Of a stretch of 64,000 bases of DNA, positions 1-14,400 are shown one piece after another. The position numbers and the translations under genes were made by a program. Source of the stretch: Annona cherimola. Taxonomy: Eukaryota > Streptophyta > Magnoliopsida > Magnoliales > Annonaceae. Each line of letters starts with the position of its first letter. The first letter of the stretch is position 1. The stretch covers positions 58,904,008-58,968,007 of the forward strand of contig CM059973.1 in assembly GCA_030490835.1 (NCBI GenBank), read 5' to 3'. The notes under the pieces are model-generated. The model saw only the letters and a program-made list of their open reading frames with translations, was not told the DNA's origin and did no database searches.

Positions 1-3000
1 TCATTTCATTTTTGGTCTCTGCTTTATAATCTCTAGGACCCTAGCTCAGACTAATGATATACTTTTCAATGGCAGCATCTTGTGTTTGACCCTAAGCTTT
101 GAATGAATTGCAGATGATTTGCATTCTTATTTCCATTTTTAATTTGGCTTGTTAGTGCTTGTTTCGATCTGTTTTTAATGGTTAGATTTTCATTCTCATT
201 CAAGAGGGTTCATGCATATAAAAATAAAACGATCACATGTAATCATGGATGCAATTACTCTATTTCAGATTGGTTTGAATTTTTTGTGTCGCTGTTTTTT
301 TTTCTTTTACAATATTAACATGACAAGTCTGCTTGATGTCTTATCTTGTTCATGTTTTTAATCAAAGAGTGCTGAAATTGTTCACTCATGATTGAAATAA
401 AATTCTTTTGAAAGTAATCTTTTGTAATTTTTGTCTGAATTTGTGCAAATAATTTATTTTATAGGGAATGCTTGGACGAGTGAGGATACCGCAGTAAAGA
501 TTCATTGGATTGTGCAAGGTAATGTAAATTTTTTTATTCTCATTTAAGATGCTTAGAATTTGTGGATGAAGAGATCAGAAACTTATGTTTATTACGTTTG
601 ATTGAATTACTGCCATGGTAGAATCTTTGTTTTGATGTTGTATTAGCCGTGTATTACAAACACGATTTCACTCCTGTGTATAAAGTAAAATTCTGTTAAG
701 AGAAGGTTGTATGCTCACACACGGATAATTGAATAGTTGATGATGAATTCAGATTCTCGTAAGACGGAATGCTGAATTTTGTACACTTGCTGCTGAAATG
801 GGATTTTCTTGGTGGATGTATGTGTATTCATATATGGAAATGGAACTTGGATAGTTTGTTGAAATGGAATGCAGCTTTCTTTACAATTTACATCACTATT
901 TGGAATTTTTAAACCAACCAAAATGAAAAATGAAAATTCTGCTTGAGTAAGAGGAGAACCAACAAACAGCTATTGGAACCCGTTTAGGGGTGCAAAGGCT
1001 GCCTAAACTCTTCCCTTTGCATAACTAAGAAACCTACTTGGAATCTCTAATGGTAAAAATGGGGATGTTAGCATTTGAAACTTAGATAAGGATCTTACAG
1101 TTGCTATAGGTGCAAGAACAATATCTTCCATTACCCGTTGTCTGTAGTGGAATTCATAAATTTACTTTTGTCCCTTTTATTGCTTGATTCTCCATGACAT
1201 TTCTACCTTTTCTTTTTTCTCTTAGTGCTAATATCTCATCCTAATTTTTGTTTTCTCTATAGATATATCATTGAATAACATTGTTGATGAATAGACAAGT
1301 TGGATAGGTGGTTAGAAACTAATTTATCTGTACAAATATATCCAGTGGTTGGGTCTGCTAGCATTTTTAGTGACATTGATCACATTAATTCAGATCTAGC
1401 AACTCTGGATAAGTGGAGTTGGTTGTTAAGGTCATTGTTGTATTAGGAGGTTCGGATATTTGACTTCGGCATCTATGGTCTTTCTAGAATGATTTGGAAA
1501 ATAAAGGTTCTTGGTTAGTCCAATCAAAATTTTAACTTGGACCAAGTTTAGTCTATGTACCTTCTATTATGTTACTTTGGTCTACTGGTAAACTACTTAT
1601 AATTACATTTTAGCAGTAGTGGCGGCTAGGGCTGGCTTGGATGTTTTAAGTCTATGTACCTTCTCTTGTGTTACTCTGGTCTACTGGTAAACTACTTGTA
1701 ATTGCATTTTAGCAGTCGTGAAGGGTAAGTAGTTTTTTTAAAAGAATATTTGGAAGGAAATTTTGTACTTGGGGCTTTACATTTTTTGAATGGATGATGA
1801 TACATATCCTCTATAGCAAGTTAGTGCTTTTATTTTTTACTTTTTAAGGATAAGAGAAAGTAATGTGATGAGATATTGAAAGCTTAGTTATTCATACCAA
1901 GAAAATAGAATAACAAAGCAGGTGCAAAGCTTGCGGTATTTTTGTTCTTGGACTTTTCATCTATTTACATTTAAAAATTGTCTTTATCATGATCAACTGG
2001 AGGTTACAAATGGATTCATCAACATATTACTCTCTTCTACATTGTTTTGTTTATTTATTTTTAGTGATTTTGATTTGTCAATCTTGTGTTGGTTAGTCAT
2101 AAGACTGCGTTTAAAATATTAACGGCAATAGAAAGAGCTGTCATTAGATAATTGTAACCTTCCTTGTCCCTGATAGGACCTCTTGTGTTAGTACTCAAAT
2201 ACACCAAATTTAGAGCGATATCATATCCAAAGGCTCTAAATTCTCAGTTGTCACAAAAGCATGACAACATTGAAATATTGTTCCGATTTAACTATGCTCA
2301 TAAACATTAAAAGTCACATGAACGACTACGAATTGCATTGCCTTAGTACCTCTCAGAAATCCTTATTCTAGTATTGTTCTGCATCAAATTTAAAAGTAGT
2401 AGAATAGTTAAATTTGAATGAACACCACTTGGTAGTTGGGAACTTATTATAGTACTCTCTTTTAATGAGTTATTTTCCAATATACAACGGGATGTATTTT
2501 ACTTTAGTTTCCCATTATTGTGTTCTATTACAACTCTGATAACAAGAAAATGAATTTGATTGTATCTTTTTCTTGCTCCATTATGTGGAAATATTTTTGG
2601 ATGAAGCTCCAGAAAACTTCAATCCCTTCATGTGCTTTCTAAACTAGAGAACAACCTCCATTAAATTGAGGCATGAAGTCTTCATTGCATTCTTTTGGCT
2701 TCAATTTATGTTGAATTGTAGATACCATATGTTCTTTCAGGATAATGAATTTAATGTATTTAGAGAAACACTTTTGCATTAAAGAGCTGTTTTTGTTTCA
2801 CTTGAATTTGGGATGTTTCTGGATGAAGTTGTAGTTGAAGAGGCTTTTTCCGTATGAAGGTATCTTTGTATGAGTAAAGTGCAAGTTATGTTTTTCTTTT
2901 TTCATGAAGCTCTATGGTTTTACGAATATGAAGGGATGGATTCTATTATTTTTCTATTTGAAATGTGCACCAAACCCGACGAGCATGAAGTTTTTAACTC

Positions 3001-6000
3001 TCTCCAAATTTCTTAAGGGTAAAAATAAAACTAAAGAAAAATCTTCACATCTTCTATCAATGATGTGCAAATTTTCTTTTTTTTATGAGTATTTTCTTCT
3101 TGATTATAATTATTTTTGAGTAAATCTTACTAGGTATGAAATAGAAATTTGTACATGTAATTTATTTGATTCTTAACAATTTCAATCCTTTGTTCCAAAA
3201 TAAATTTATTTTTTGCAATGTGGTCTAAAATATTAGTATTATAATGTTCTCACATAAATATTATATTTATCTTAGATCAAATTGCTTACATGTCACTAAT
3301 TGCAAAATAAAAAATATGATGACAGTAATTTATTAAAGACATTTTATATTGCCCTTATTAGGATAAAATTTATTTTGGTCAAATGATTCAAATTACATAT
3401 CTAACAATATTTTTATGTGAACATTATACTATTTTGATCTCAGATGTATTTAATTTTATATAAAGATATGAGGAGATGAATACAATTATATATATAATTT
3501 ATTTGGTGCATAAAATGTTGATAACAACAAAGAAAATTACAAGGGTGACACCTGTTAATTAACTATTATTTTGATATTATGATTATGATTTCATATTTCA
3601 CTCCATTTATATTTGCAAAGCCTAAACCCTCGTTAATTCTGAAGGAAATTATTCTAGATCTAAGAGGCCCAATCCAAAATGAACCCACTTGGTGGAATAT
3701 CGATTAGGAGGTTCATGTCGTCCCAATACAATTCATGTTCGAAGATACTCATATTGAATGTTGGAAACTAATTTTGAATTTGACTAATGCAGCAACTTGG
3801 AAGTTGTAAGTATCCAACCCTGCACTTGAATCTGATAAAGGTATTAACTAGAATTCAAGGGCTATGCGTTATGCAAAAATCATGCGAATTTACAGATTTT
3901 TGGGATGCCACTTGGTCATTGAATAATGCTGCTCAATCTTGAAATTGGAAATCTTTGTATTAAAATGCACTTTGGGCAGGTCATTCGTAGCCCATGTTAG
4001 ATATTCCCATCAAATTGGGAAAATGTATCTTCATTAATTTAGAGCACATACATCTATAATATATGCATCTATCTTTCATGCAGATCTAAATTTCACCTAT
4101 TTTGGGTTTTCCTTTAGTTCAACAAACAATCCATAAATGTCGATGCTGAACTACTTTCTAAAACTTACATATTTCCATGGCCGTTGGTTATGAAACCTTA
4201 TAACTCATATTTTTCTTTACTTTATTGACTTCGACATATCATTCTATGCTTAAATAACTTGCCGCAGTTATGATGTTTTATTAATTTACCAAAAAAATAA
4301 ATTTTGTTTCACAGTTGATGAATTGATATGTTCTACTTAAGTGAGCATCAGTAGCCCTTTTGCATCTAACGGAATCATGAAATTGTTTTAGTTTTCATGA
4401 AACCAACTTGAAGATCTTAAAGTTAATACATTAGACTATGTTCTTAACACTTCATAATTTTTCATTGAAAGTTGCTATAATTTCGATAGTATTCAAGTTT
4501 CGTACTTCAATAATGTTCATCATTGATAGTTCACCTATTCATGTGATAAACAACTTCGTGCAATCCATGCTTCCTTTTGTCTTTCATAGTCATTTGTCAA
4601 TATCAAGAATTCCTCTCTCTTTCTTTCTCTCTCTCTTTCAACTACCACTAAAAACATATTTGTCAATGCAGACTACTGCCTAATATGATGACATGCTAAA
4701 CATATGAATTATTGTTGTTGCAGGATGGGAATTTGTTGTTGGGTGAAAAAAATCTGCCATTGATCCCACACTTTGATATTATTTAGGTAAAAAATCCTTT
4801 TTTTGATTTTCCCAATATCTTTCCTCCTCTAAGAGACTATTTATGCTATTTGACTGAATCCGTATGACTTTTTCTGCCATTCATAAGGGGAAGCATAGCT
4901 AAAGGTATGCTATAAGGAACACAAAAAGTATAAATATGAGACTTTTTGACCTGAACTAGTCCAAAGCGAATAGCCCCAATACCAAAATGAATAAATCAAA
5001 CTATTAGAACGAGGTCCTTCGTTAATAAGGATGATAGCAAGGTTGGTCCACCTTATGTTAAAATTTCAACTTCGTTTTCATCTGAATGAATAACTAATTA
5101 TAAGAAAGTTATATCACCTTTTCAAGTAGAACATTATAATGATTAGAAGGGCGGTAGTAATGATGAGACCATAGGGCTTAATATAAAATTAAGACACAGT
5201 AAACGAATATTCACATTGTGTGAATTCATTATTGTATGCAAGACATGAGTCAAGTAAATGAATACTGGTTTCTATTGAAAATATGTCGACATCGTGTTGC
5301 AATTGATTTGAAAAAATTCATCATAGTTCATTGATGCCTACTGATGAGCTCTGCTCCAAATTTTTATAAACCTTAATTTTTTGCTGAATTGTCTTTTCGT
5401 TATCCACATCTAGGCATTTGCAAAGTTGAACCTTCAAATATGATATTTGTGGCTGTTTTGCAATCGCAACTTGGTAAATGTAATTTATGTTGGAATTATG
5501 GTTTGTTCATATGGTATTTGGATTGTGTTTTTCTATGATTTTTGACCGATAGTTGAATATCATGGGGAGTTGCATTATGCATGGAATATGAATGGTTGCG
5601 TGTTATGATTCATTTGGACATAATTTTGTTCTTGTTGCTTGTATCAAGTTGTTGGTTGTCATTTGTAAAATCCGATTGAACAATTCATATCGAAATAAAT
5701 GACCGGGCTACCTACCTATTCAAAGAGTTTCAGAATTAAGTTGCTAGATAAGGTGTTAAGCGTATGGATTCACAAATTTTGTAGACACATGGTTGGGCCA
5801 AATGCTACTAGTTATCTGGTTCTGTATTGCTGAATTTTTTATCTCCTTGTTGTACATCTATTCATTTTGAAGGCTGCTGAAATGTGTCACAGTTAGTTTT
5901 GACTATTTACACTTTTTCTTATAAATCTGCCCATGATGCACTTGGCTTTGTACAATTTGCTCATTGGAATGAGTTTAATGGTTATAGAAGATGTACAATC

Positions 6001-8440
6001 TTCCCATGGTGCTCACTAAGAAACTTTTCTTGCCTGCATAGATCCTTCCATATTCTCAAGGCTTCTTTTTTACCAAACTTGCTAAATCCAATGGTTGCTT
6101 GAAAATTATTGGGGTTCCAATAATATATCATGCTTCGCTTTGCGTGGTGATGCGGTCTGATTTTATAGTGGAATTTATCATGACTATTATTCCCCCATGT
6201 CTGAGTGTTTTATTGATCAAATATTTTGATGAATAGCTAACTAGCTCCTGTTGCATCATTCTATACAATCATGAACTATTTTTTCAGTTGAGAGAAGATG
6301 CATTGTTGCTGTTCTTTGTCAGACTATTTATCTTTGCAATCATTCTTTACATTTTTCATTGTAGTCTTAACATTTTTAGTTGATTTACAAGATGAGAAAT
6401 GCAAATTTTCACACCATAGTGTTCCATTAACAAAATCTCAGGTACTATCATTCATCTCTTTTCGTTCTGTTTTATTTAATATCACTTACAAGATAAGATA
6501 GCACATCAGTCTAGTCATATTGACTGGTTCATTAATAATAGGTCCTCCCCAAGGTACTTGATGTGTAGGTGGGTGTGTTGATTGCATCTTTATTAAAAAA
6601 TTGATCTTTCTTTATATGTTTTCTTTAGGTTGAATGTTATAAATGTTATGCTGTATACTTGCTTAGGATTAGTATGAAGATAGAAGTGCAACTTTATGCA
6701 ATTCTTTTCATAATTTTGATAGGTTTGTTACGCCTTGTGTTATTCATTTATTCCAAAAGAACTCTTTGTTTTTTAATGGAATTTATTCATGGTGGATGAC
6801 TCCTGTTTTCATTAGTGTTTATTTTTTTAGTAGTCATTCATCCCCATTTTACTAGTAGAACTTGTTCCTGCTTAACACGTTAGGCAATTTTGTTTTTCTT
6901 CTTGTTAATTTCTTCTATGACAGATATGTCATCTTGATGTTTTGTGTTATGATTTTTTTTGTTTTATATTCACATAAGTTGCAGAATGTTTTCTTTTCGG
7001 TTTATTTTTTTGGTTAAAACATGTATCATGTTTATGTTCTATCAGGCTTAATTGATTTTGATGTTTCAGTGTGATCGTTCTATGTAGTTTGCAGCCATGA
7101 GCGGAATAAGAGTTGACTATAGTTATATAATGGATGGTTTGGTTGGATTGGTTTAGTTGCTATCAGGTTCATCACTCACGTATTTATTGAGTTCTCATTT
7201 GGTATCATTTTCATTTCGGTTCTAGCCGTGGCCTTCGGTTTTAGTGTTAAATCTAATAGTTGGTCTAATTTAGGTATGGAAATGGATCTGATGGAATAAT
7301 AGATTACTAATTCTCTCCCTATAAATAATGTACGTACGCAAGCAATAAAGGTTAATTTACTTTGGAAGGATTTGTGTTTAGTGGATATGGTTAAGTTGGA
7401 TAGCCTTGTTTTGTTGAGTTGAGTGATTTTTTGTTACTTTTGTATGTATTCATTTTGTGTTTCTTCCAAGAATCTGTGAAAAGAAAAGGTTGTAATCTGT
7501 TTAATACTTGGAAAGGAATGTTTGAATGGATGAAGTTAATGGGTTATTGGATTTCAGATTTTTTTACAATGCTTAGTGTGATAATGGAATTTTCATTTTG
7601 CGAACTGCAATACGAAGCACGAAACTATTTGACCATGAACTTCAAGCCATTAAATCCTTGATTTAGTATTGATTTATGTTACAATTCAATTGAACCACTC
7701 AACATACATTTTCAAATTGTATTTATTTTCTTCATTTAAACACTTCCCAAGGTCTACATTTGGCCGAAATAACATGTTCTATTCCTTATTTATAGAAAAT
7801 TTTATCTTTTTAATATTTCATATATTTTTTCAAGATTTTACAGCATTTTCATAATGATATGCGCGAAGTTTATGCTTTCATGAACTCTCTTCTAGTAGAT
7901 CTTCCCACCACAGCTCTTAACACTCAAGATACATGTTAGTATATTCTGTTCTATTTGAATACATGAGTTCTCAGTTTTTTGGTTTTGAATTGAATTAAAT
8001 TTCATGGGAAATCTAATTGTTTTGGCTGCATACTCTAGTTGATATAATTTTTTTAAAAATTTTCGCAATTCAAGATGGGATGTTGCATGATTGGTCAAGC
8101 AGTGTGCGACATAGTCTCGATGTGAGTTTATTAAATAGATGGTCGTCACTCTATGTAATAATTCAATGTTCATTGGTACAAATCAAGCACTTATCATGTA
8201 TTATTTTACATATGTACTTATTTCCTTTGCCTCTCCACTTTCATTCTTCGCACACATCATATTATATCTAAATAGGAATGGTGTAGTAGAATGGTGTACT
8301 AGAATTTCGTTCTTTTTCTCTTTTGTCGTCGGTTGTATACTTTCATAACCAAGTCCCAATCCTTTTCTACTGCTATTATAAATATAAATTATGGTACAAG
8401 TATATTTCGTATGTTTTGAACACTTGAGAATGTGTTATGA
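1..8440. other. T-rich intergenic or intron-like DNA, no gene seen
   Basis: The plus strand is rich in T runs and broken by stops in all frames. Open frames are short and have no recognisable domain. The composition resembles plus-strand plant introns or 5' flanking DNA. Three short segments bounded by plausible AG/GT splice sites (465-518, 4724-4786, 8455-8518) could be untranslated exons leading to the transposase gene downstream, but nothing proves this. Apart from one small duplication at 1551-1718 I see no transposon structure here. Confidence 0.5.
1551..1718. repeat. Diverged tandem duplication, ~99 bp period
   Basis: A segment starting GTCTATGTACCTTCT and ending near ATTTTAGCAGT occurs twice, at 1551 and 1650. 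The copies differ mainly by transitions (for example TATTATGTTACTT against TCTTGTGTTACTC). It looks like an old local duplication with no coding content. Confidence 0.75.
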
Positions 8441-8454
8441 ATGCCAGATTACAG

Positions 8455-8518
8455 GAAAGGAGTGCACGTATTGGGCGGGAGAAAAGACGACCTTGGTTCC
8501 CTTTCGATTACTTAATAG
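8455..8518 (+). other. Candidate exon upstream of the transposase
   Basis: The segment is preceded by AGATTACAG and followed by a GTAATC donor. One frame is open throughout and reads like coding sequence rich in basic residues (contains REKRRPWFPFDYL). The next acceptor is at 8940-8941. Joining the two in either obvious phase does not give a clean fusion to the transposase, so it may be an untranslated exon or chance. Weak evidence. Confidence 0.2.
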
Positions 8519-8941
8519 GTAATCATCAATGGCCCTGTATTGAAGTTAATCTGAATCTTTCTTGCCGAATGTGATGATTTTGCTAAGAATTCAATTAACC
8601 TATATGTAATCTACTGTCCGTTCTAAACAATGCAAAGAGGGCTTTGTATTATCCTAAATGGTGTAATCCTAGACGTCTGTTGCATTTACTGTGATCATTT
8701 TCCTTCTAATTATGGGAAAATTGCGTTCCAACCACATTTCACTTGTGTCCTAGTAGGTTTAATGGATGGATGCAATAAATATTGATTGTCAACATTCACA
8801 CGTCGCTTGAATATGTCCAACTTATTGGTTGTAGTAATCAATATTGATAATGGATTTATATATTTTTCTGTATTTACAACCATTGTCTTAATGTATATAT
8901 TTCGTTGATTAGGACTAGCTTCATTAATTTCCCAACATCAG

Positions 8942-11087
8942 TATATAAAGGAAGCTCATTCGAGGATCAGATGGAAACATGTGGACCAAGGAACGGTTTT
9001 GGGTGGTGGACATGAAGGACATGGGCAAAATGAAGCTAAGAATATCGATATATGTGTAGGCCAAGAATTTGAATGTGAAGACCGGGCATGGGAATGCTAC
9101 AATTTCTATGGCAAACAGATGAGATTTAGCATCCGAAAGGGTCAGCGTCGTATTCTATTGTCTACTGGTGATGTGGTTTGGCGACGGTTCGTATGCTCTA
9201 GGGAGGGTTATTCTAGAAAAGTACATTGCAACGACCCCAATGATCCGTCAGTGAATAAAGCAGGCAAAAGACGGCAATCGAATCGAGTTGGATGTACTGC
9301 AGAGATGGTTGTGTCGCGTAAGAGGGAAGGGTCCTAGATGGTCGTCCGTTTTGTCGATCAACACTGTCATCCTCTAGCGACTGCGGAGGAATGTTTGTAT
9401 CTTAGATCACGTAGAAAGGTCGACCAAGACACCCGTCATCTCTTAGATGACTGTAGGGCTATTGGTATTGGTCCTTCTAAAGCATATGACTTGATGGCTG
9501 CCATCGAACGGCGTGGTGTGGGGAACAACTTCGCTCGTGGAGACGTTAAGAACTACATGTGTCGATCCCGCAAAGGAATCATCGAGTGTGACGCACAATG
9601 CATGTTGGACTATTTACTGGCGAAGCAACATGCAAATCCTACTCTATTTTTTGCCGATATGAGGAATGAAAAGGGTCAACTAACGCATATCTTCTGGGCT
9701 AATGGAAGATTTAGAGTTGACTTTAAAGTATTCAATGACATTCTTTGCTTCGATACGACGTACAGAACAAACTGGTACAAGATGTCGTTCGCACCATTCG
9801 TCAGAATGAATCACCATAAACAAACCATTGTCTTCGGTTGTGCACTAATGAGCAATGAGTCTCTTGAATCACATGCATGGTTATTCAATCAATTCAAGGC
9901 TGCAGTCAAAGGGGATAGTCCGGTGGCAATCATCACAGATCAAGATGCATCCATTACATCAGCAATTGCTACTGTATTTCCTGAAGTCGTCCATAAATTC
10001 TGTTTGTGGCATATTTTACAGAAGATCCCAGAAAAGTTAGGAGGTGTCTACAATGAACAGTCCAAGTTGAAAGTTGAATTTGAGCAGCTAATATACCAGA
10101 TAGGTAACATCGATGAATTTGAAGTGCGGTGGCCGCGATTCCTTCAATCATATGGACTACAAAGCAATATCTGGTTATCCTCCTTGTATGACATACGAGA
10201 CAAGTGGGTTCCTATTCCAGAGAGGTACTCGATTCATGGGCATGTGCACTAATCAAAGAAGCGAGGCCTTTCATTCAATTATGGATGGATATATCACTCG
10301 ACATACTTGTCTGCTGGATTTTGTGAAATAATTCGATAAACTTTTGACCAGGCGTCGTCAAGATGAGGTGTTGGCAGATAAAAGAACCCGCGAGTGCCCT
10401 TTTGTGCCTAAGACATCAATGACTATGGAAAAGAGCATTTTCGAACAATACACATATGAATTTTATAGAGACACACAAGTTCAGATGTGGGAAAGTAATG
10501 CATACAATATAACGGAGCTCAGGGCGAATGAGGAGAACATCATCTACGAAGTGAATAATCCGAGCAAACATCGTGAAGGACGCATAATTGAGTTCAATAT
10601 TCTACTCAACTTTGGGACGTGCACGTGTTTGATGTGGGAGTCCACTGGAATTGTTTGTCGACATTTGTTCGCTTTGATGTGAACGCTGCATATGCAAGAG
10701 ATACCTCCCAGCTTCATTTTGCATCGTATGTGTAGAGACCCTAGAAGAGGCATTGTGTTACCCAAATTGCAACCACATAGTGCAACTGTAGTCGAGGACC
10801 AGCTCATGGCATGTTTTCGTCACATTCATATGTTAGCAGTGGGCAAACGACATATTCCTCACCATGCTTATCATCGGGCAGAACAACTGTTGAATGAGGT
10901 TCAATATATGATTAAGGTGTACGATGGTAATCCTGTTATTACTCCTAATAAAGGTGCAGACGATATCATGGATATGGATGGAGATTATTCTAGTGAAGAC
11001 CTCAAGAACCCCCCTCTACCGCGAGGAAAAGGCCAACCAGACGGGAGCACGATGCAACGTCGTCTGAAGCAAAAGATACATTATTGA
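8942..11087 (+). pseudogene. MuDR/FAR1-like (Mutator superfamily) transposase, inactivated
   Basis: This is a decayed transposase of the plant Mutator/FAR1 type, whose active relatives cut and paste DNA in the nucleus. The order is standard. A FAR1-type zinc-binding DNA-binding domain comes first (9070-9380; SIRKG, VWRRFVCSREG, FVDQHCHPL). A DDE transposase domain follows (about 9740-10060; FDTTYRTNWYK with the first Asp, IITDQD with the second, then the CLWH motif). A SWIM zinc finger lies at about 10610-10680 (CTC...GIVCRH). It carries an in-frame TAG at 9335-9337, a one-base frameshift near 10205-10225, TAA at 10329-10331 and TGA at 10680-10682. The reading frame resumes with family-like sequence after each break, so these are lesions. 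CAA-to-TAA and CGA-to-TGA changes would explain two of them, as expected of a methylated, silenced element. An acceptor at 8940-8941 opens the exon. The ATG is uncertain because the open frame has no good one near its start. Confidence 0.9.
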
Positions 11088-11444
11088 ATGAATGAGCCAA
11101 CCTTTGTATCAATGCTTGACTTTATTTTTTGAATGTTGTTTTTTTTTGTGAAATAGACTGACATCGAGCTTATGTAAGTAAGTAGGTTAATATAAATGAT
11201 CGACTACGTAAACTGCCTGTGTTCTTCATGGATACTATTATACAATTGCTGGTATCGTAATCTTATTTATTAATTTGCCTAAATGATGTAGTCAATCATT
11301 CAACTATGATGTATGCTATATCACCGTACTCATTTGCATAATTTTTTTCCTCATTCGCCTAGTGTTTGACTACACGTTCATATTTTCACTACGTCCTCTT
11401 ATTTTTTCTTTTGCGCAGGTAAAAGATTTCGAATCAGATTGAAT
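11088..11444. other. Spacer between transposase and protease pseudogenes
   Basis: AT-rich spacer with no open frame of note. TTTGCGCAG at 11411-11419 could be a splice acceptor for an untranslated leader of the protease gene that starts at 11445. Confidence 0.4.
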
Positions 11445-14400
11445 ATGGAAGAAGATGGTGGGGCCCCACCTAAGCCTAGGGAAAAAATATTAGAGGCATC
11501 GTGTAGCCTGAAAGCAATGCATACTATAGTACATGAGCTGTCAGAAAATCAACGTGCTATTGTGAAAGCTCTCGGGTTTGGAGGACTTTTATCGTTGGAG
11601 TGTAGTAAGTATTGCCCCCAGCTGATTCGATGGCTTGTGGATAAATATGATATCCACACATGCATGTTCAAGTTCAACAATGGTGTTTTTTCCGTGACGG
11701 AGCGCGACGTGGAGCTCATTCTAGGACTCTCTACCCGGGGCGAATCAGTGGAGCCCCTCAAATCTCGTACGAGTGTCCAAACTCTTCACGATAAATATGA
11801 GTTAACAAAGAGGATAAGCTTACTGCATGTCAATCGCTTCCTTCCTGTAATACGAGAGGGTCGACGCGATGATGAATTTTGACAAGCCTTTACGTTGTGG
11901 GTGCTCGGCACATTTTTATGCCCCATCTCAAATGGCCGAACTCGAGATTTTTATTTACATCATGTCATAGATCCATCTGGCATTCACAGGTTTGCTTGGG
12001 GCTGTCATGTACTAGATATCATGAACAAGGCGCTTAAGTCCTACTTTAAGAAAAGCAAGCAAACTGTTGGATGTTGCGTTGCGCTCTTACAGGTTGATGC
12101 ATATCGGAGTCTAACAGAAGTTGTAATATAACTCTTTTTCGATTTACATGATCATTGACCTTTGTCAGTATCTTTACAGGTATGGTTCTTTGCACATGCT
12201 GCCCATGATGCGCTATCACCAACTGGGACGCAGGTTGCCTTACCTCTGATTAAGTATTGGGATGATGAACAAACCGTTGAGATGGATGAAAAATTGAAGT
12301 CAATAGGATATGAAAATGCTCAGGTATGTGATTTTTAAACTTATCAAACCAAATCCATGTTAATATCCTTAAAGAATATTTATGCATTCAAATCTAGAGA
12401 ATGACAAGTTGAAATTTATTACTTTAATAGGTGACTGCCGAAATAGTGTTGAATGTTACGGATGCACAACTTCACCAACTCGTGGATTCTTCCATGCCTC
12501 GAAAAGACGTTTTCAAAGGAAAAACACCACTAGTTGATGAGGGATTGGGCCCCTTTGAAGATGAGGATCATATGCAATGCGAAACAGAGGATGTCGCTCA
12601 TTTCCGGTCAATGGCTGAGTCATCCGGCCACGAGCGACCCCATTGTCCATCGCTGGGTCGGCACACTATTCACCAACCAAGTGGTACTACAGCTGATGCG
12701 AAGGGGGCTAAACGTACTTTATTTAACAAGTCATGTGAAGGAGGAAAAAACCAAGCTCCATCGAAAGAAGATGAGTACCTCGATTATGATTGGCCTACCT
12801 TCTATGAGGAAGCACGCACTTGGGAACAGACAGGTAGTTTCGACGCTAAGACTACTACGCCAGAAGCCACATGCAAGGTCGAACTGGAGACAGACATGAA
12901 GCGGTTAAGTGCAAAGGTTGATGAGTTATCAAACGCTGTTATGGTATGAACCTAGTTGACAACTTGTCATTACCATGCAAGTAGCTATTATTATGGATCA
13001 TCTCTCTTATAAGTTTACTATGAACATTGGAATGGACAGAAGACACAGGCCTCTGCAGATGTTGCTGATCTGGGTAGTGACACCACTCGCACTGCTATAA
13101 AGGTGGGTGGTGATATATTTTGTCTCACTGTTATCCATGTTACGTGTAGCTTACCTTTGGTAATATTGTTCATCAACCTAAGGTAAATGTATATATTAAA
13201 TGAATAGTTAACACTTTAAATTTCTTGATAGACATTGAAAGAATTATTCATCCGAATGTCTCCTCATATCGCATTCAGTGATTTTTTGCTAATGTCTTAC
13301 ATTATCAATATATAAATACTTACAAGATGTATTCATTTATCAGTGAATTTGTCTTTTCCATGTGTGCATTTAATGTTACTCATAGTACCTTCCGCAGTTT
13401 GGCACCTTCACAAAAGGTTTCCACTCATGTAAGTCATTTATGTATCTATATTTGTTTGACTGCCTTCTTCCTACAACATCCTTTTCAATTGTGTTTTGAT
13501 TTCTTTAAACATACTTTTGAGTTTGCTTTGTTTTTTGTGATTGAAGATTTTTGACGCATACACCAGCCTCCTAATGCGACAATAGGCAGAGAAAAGAGCA
13601 AGTCCACCAGGTCGATATTATATGGACTCTAGATTTGTGGTATATCAATCTTAACCATGCTAAAATGTCTATCTATCTGTACATTCTCATGCATTATCAA
13701 TATCACTGACTCAATATGATCCTCTGCACGATAATGCTCCTATTTTGTAGAAATACATGCTTCGAGAGGATGACGTTCCAATCGGCATATTAAAGGATGA
13801 AGTGAACACTTTGCATCTCCCGACTGCTAACTGGGTTAGGATATTGAAGAATTTTAACACGCTTACTCAATTTTTCCATTTTCGATGACATGTTTAGTAT
13901 AAAAATTTTACATTGAAAGTTTTCTTCAATAGGTCCTCATCCCAATTTGCCATGAAGATCATTGGATTGCATATGCAGTTGACCTGCTACAAAGTTGTAT
14001 ATATTACATGGACTCGTTAAAGCTTTCTAATTGCGAACAGGACGCTTGTATGGCTCCCCGACTAGTATCATCTTCCAACTGCTCATTTATGGAAATTTTT
14101 ATTTCTTAATAACCACAATATAAGCTGAAAAATGCATATGATCCTTCCTTATATTATGGTAGGTTTCTTCTTTGACTGGTTTGTTCACAATCATTGGACA
14201 CACAGAGGATTTCTCACGATATAAGCGGGCATCCGCCGTTGATCTACCCTTACTGGCTAACTCGTGAGTACATAACAATAATGTTATTGGGGTTTGTGTG
14301 ATTGGGAATATAGGTTGAACCTCGATATATATTTAGTGCTTCTCGAAATCCCTAAGTCACCTACATCAGTATATTTTCTTAGTAGTATGTTGATTAGAAT

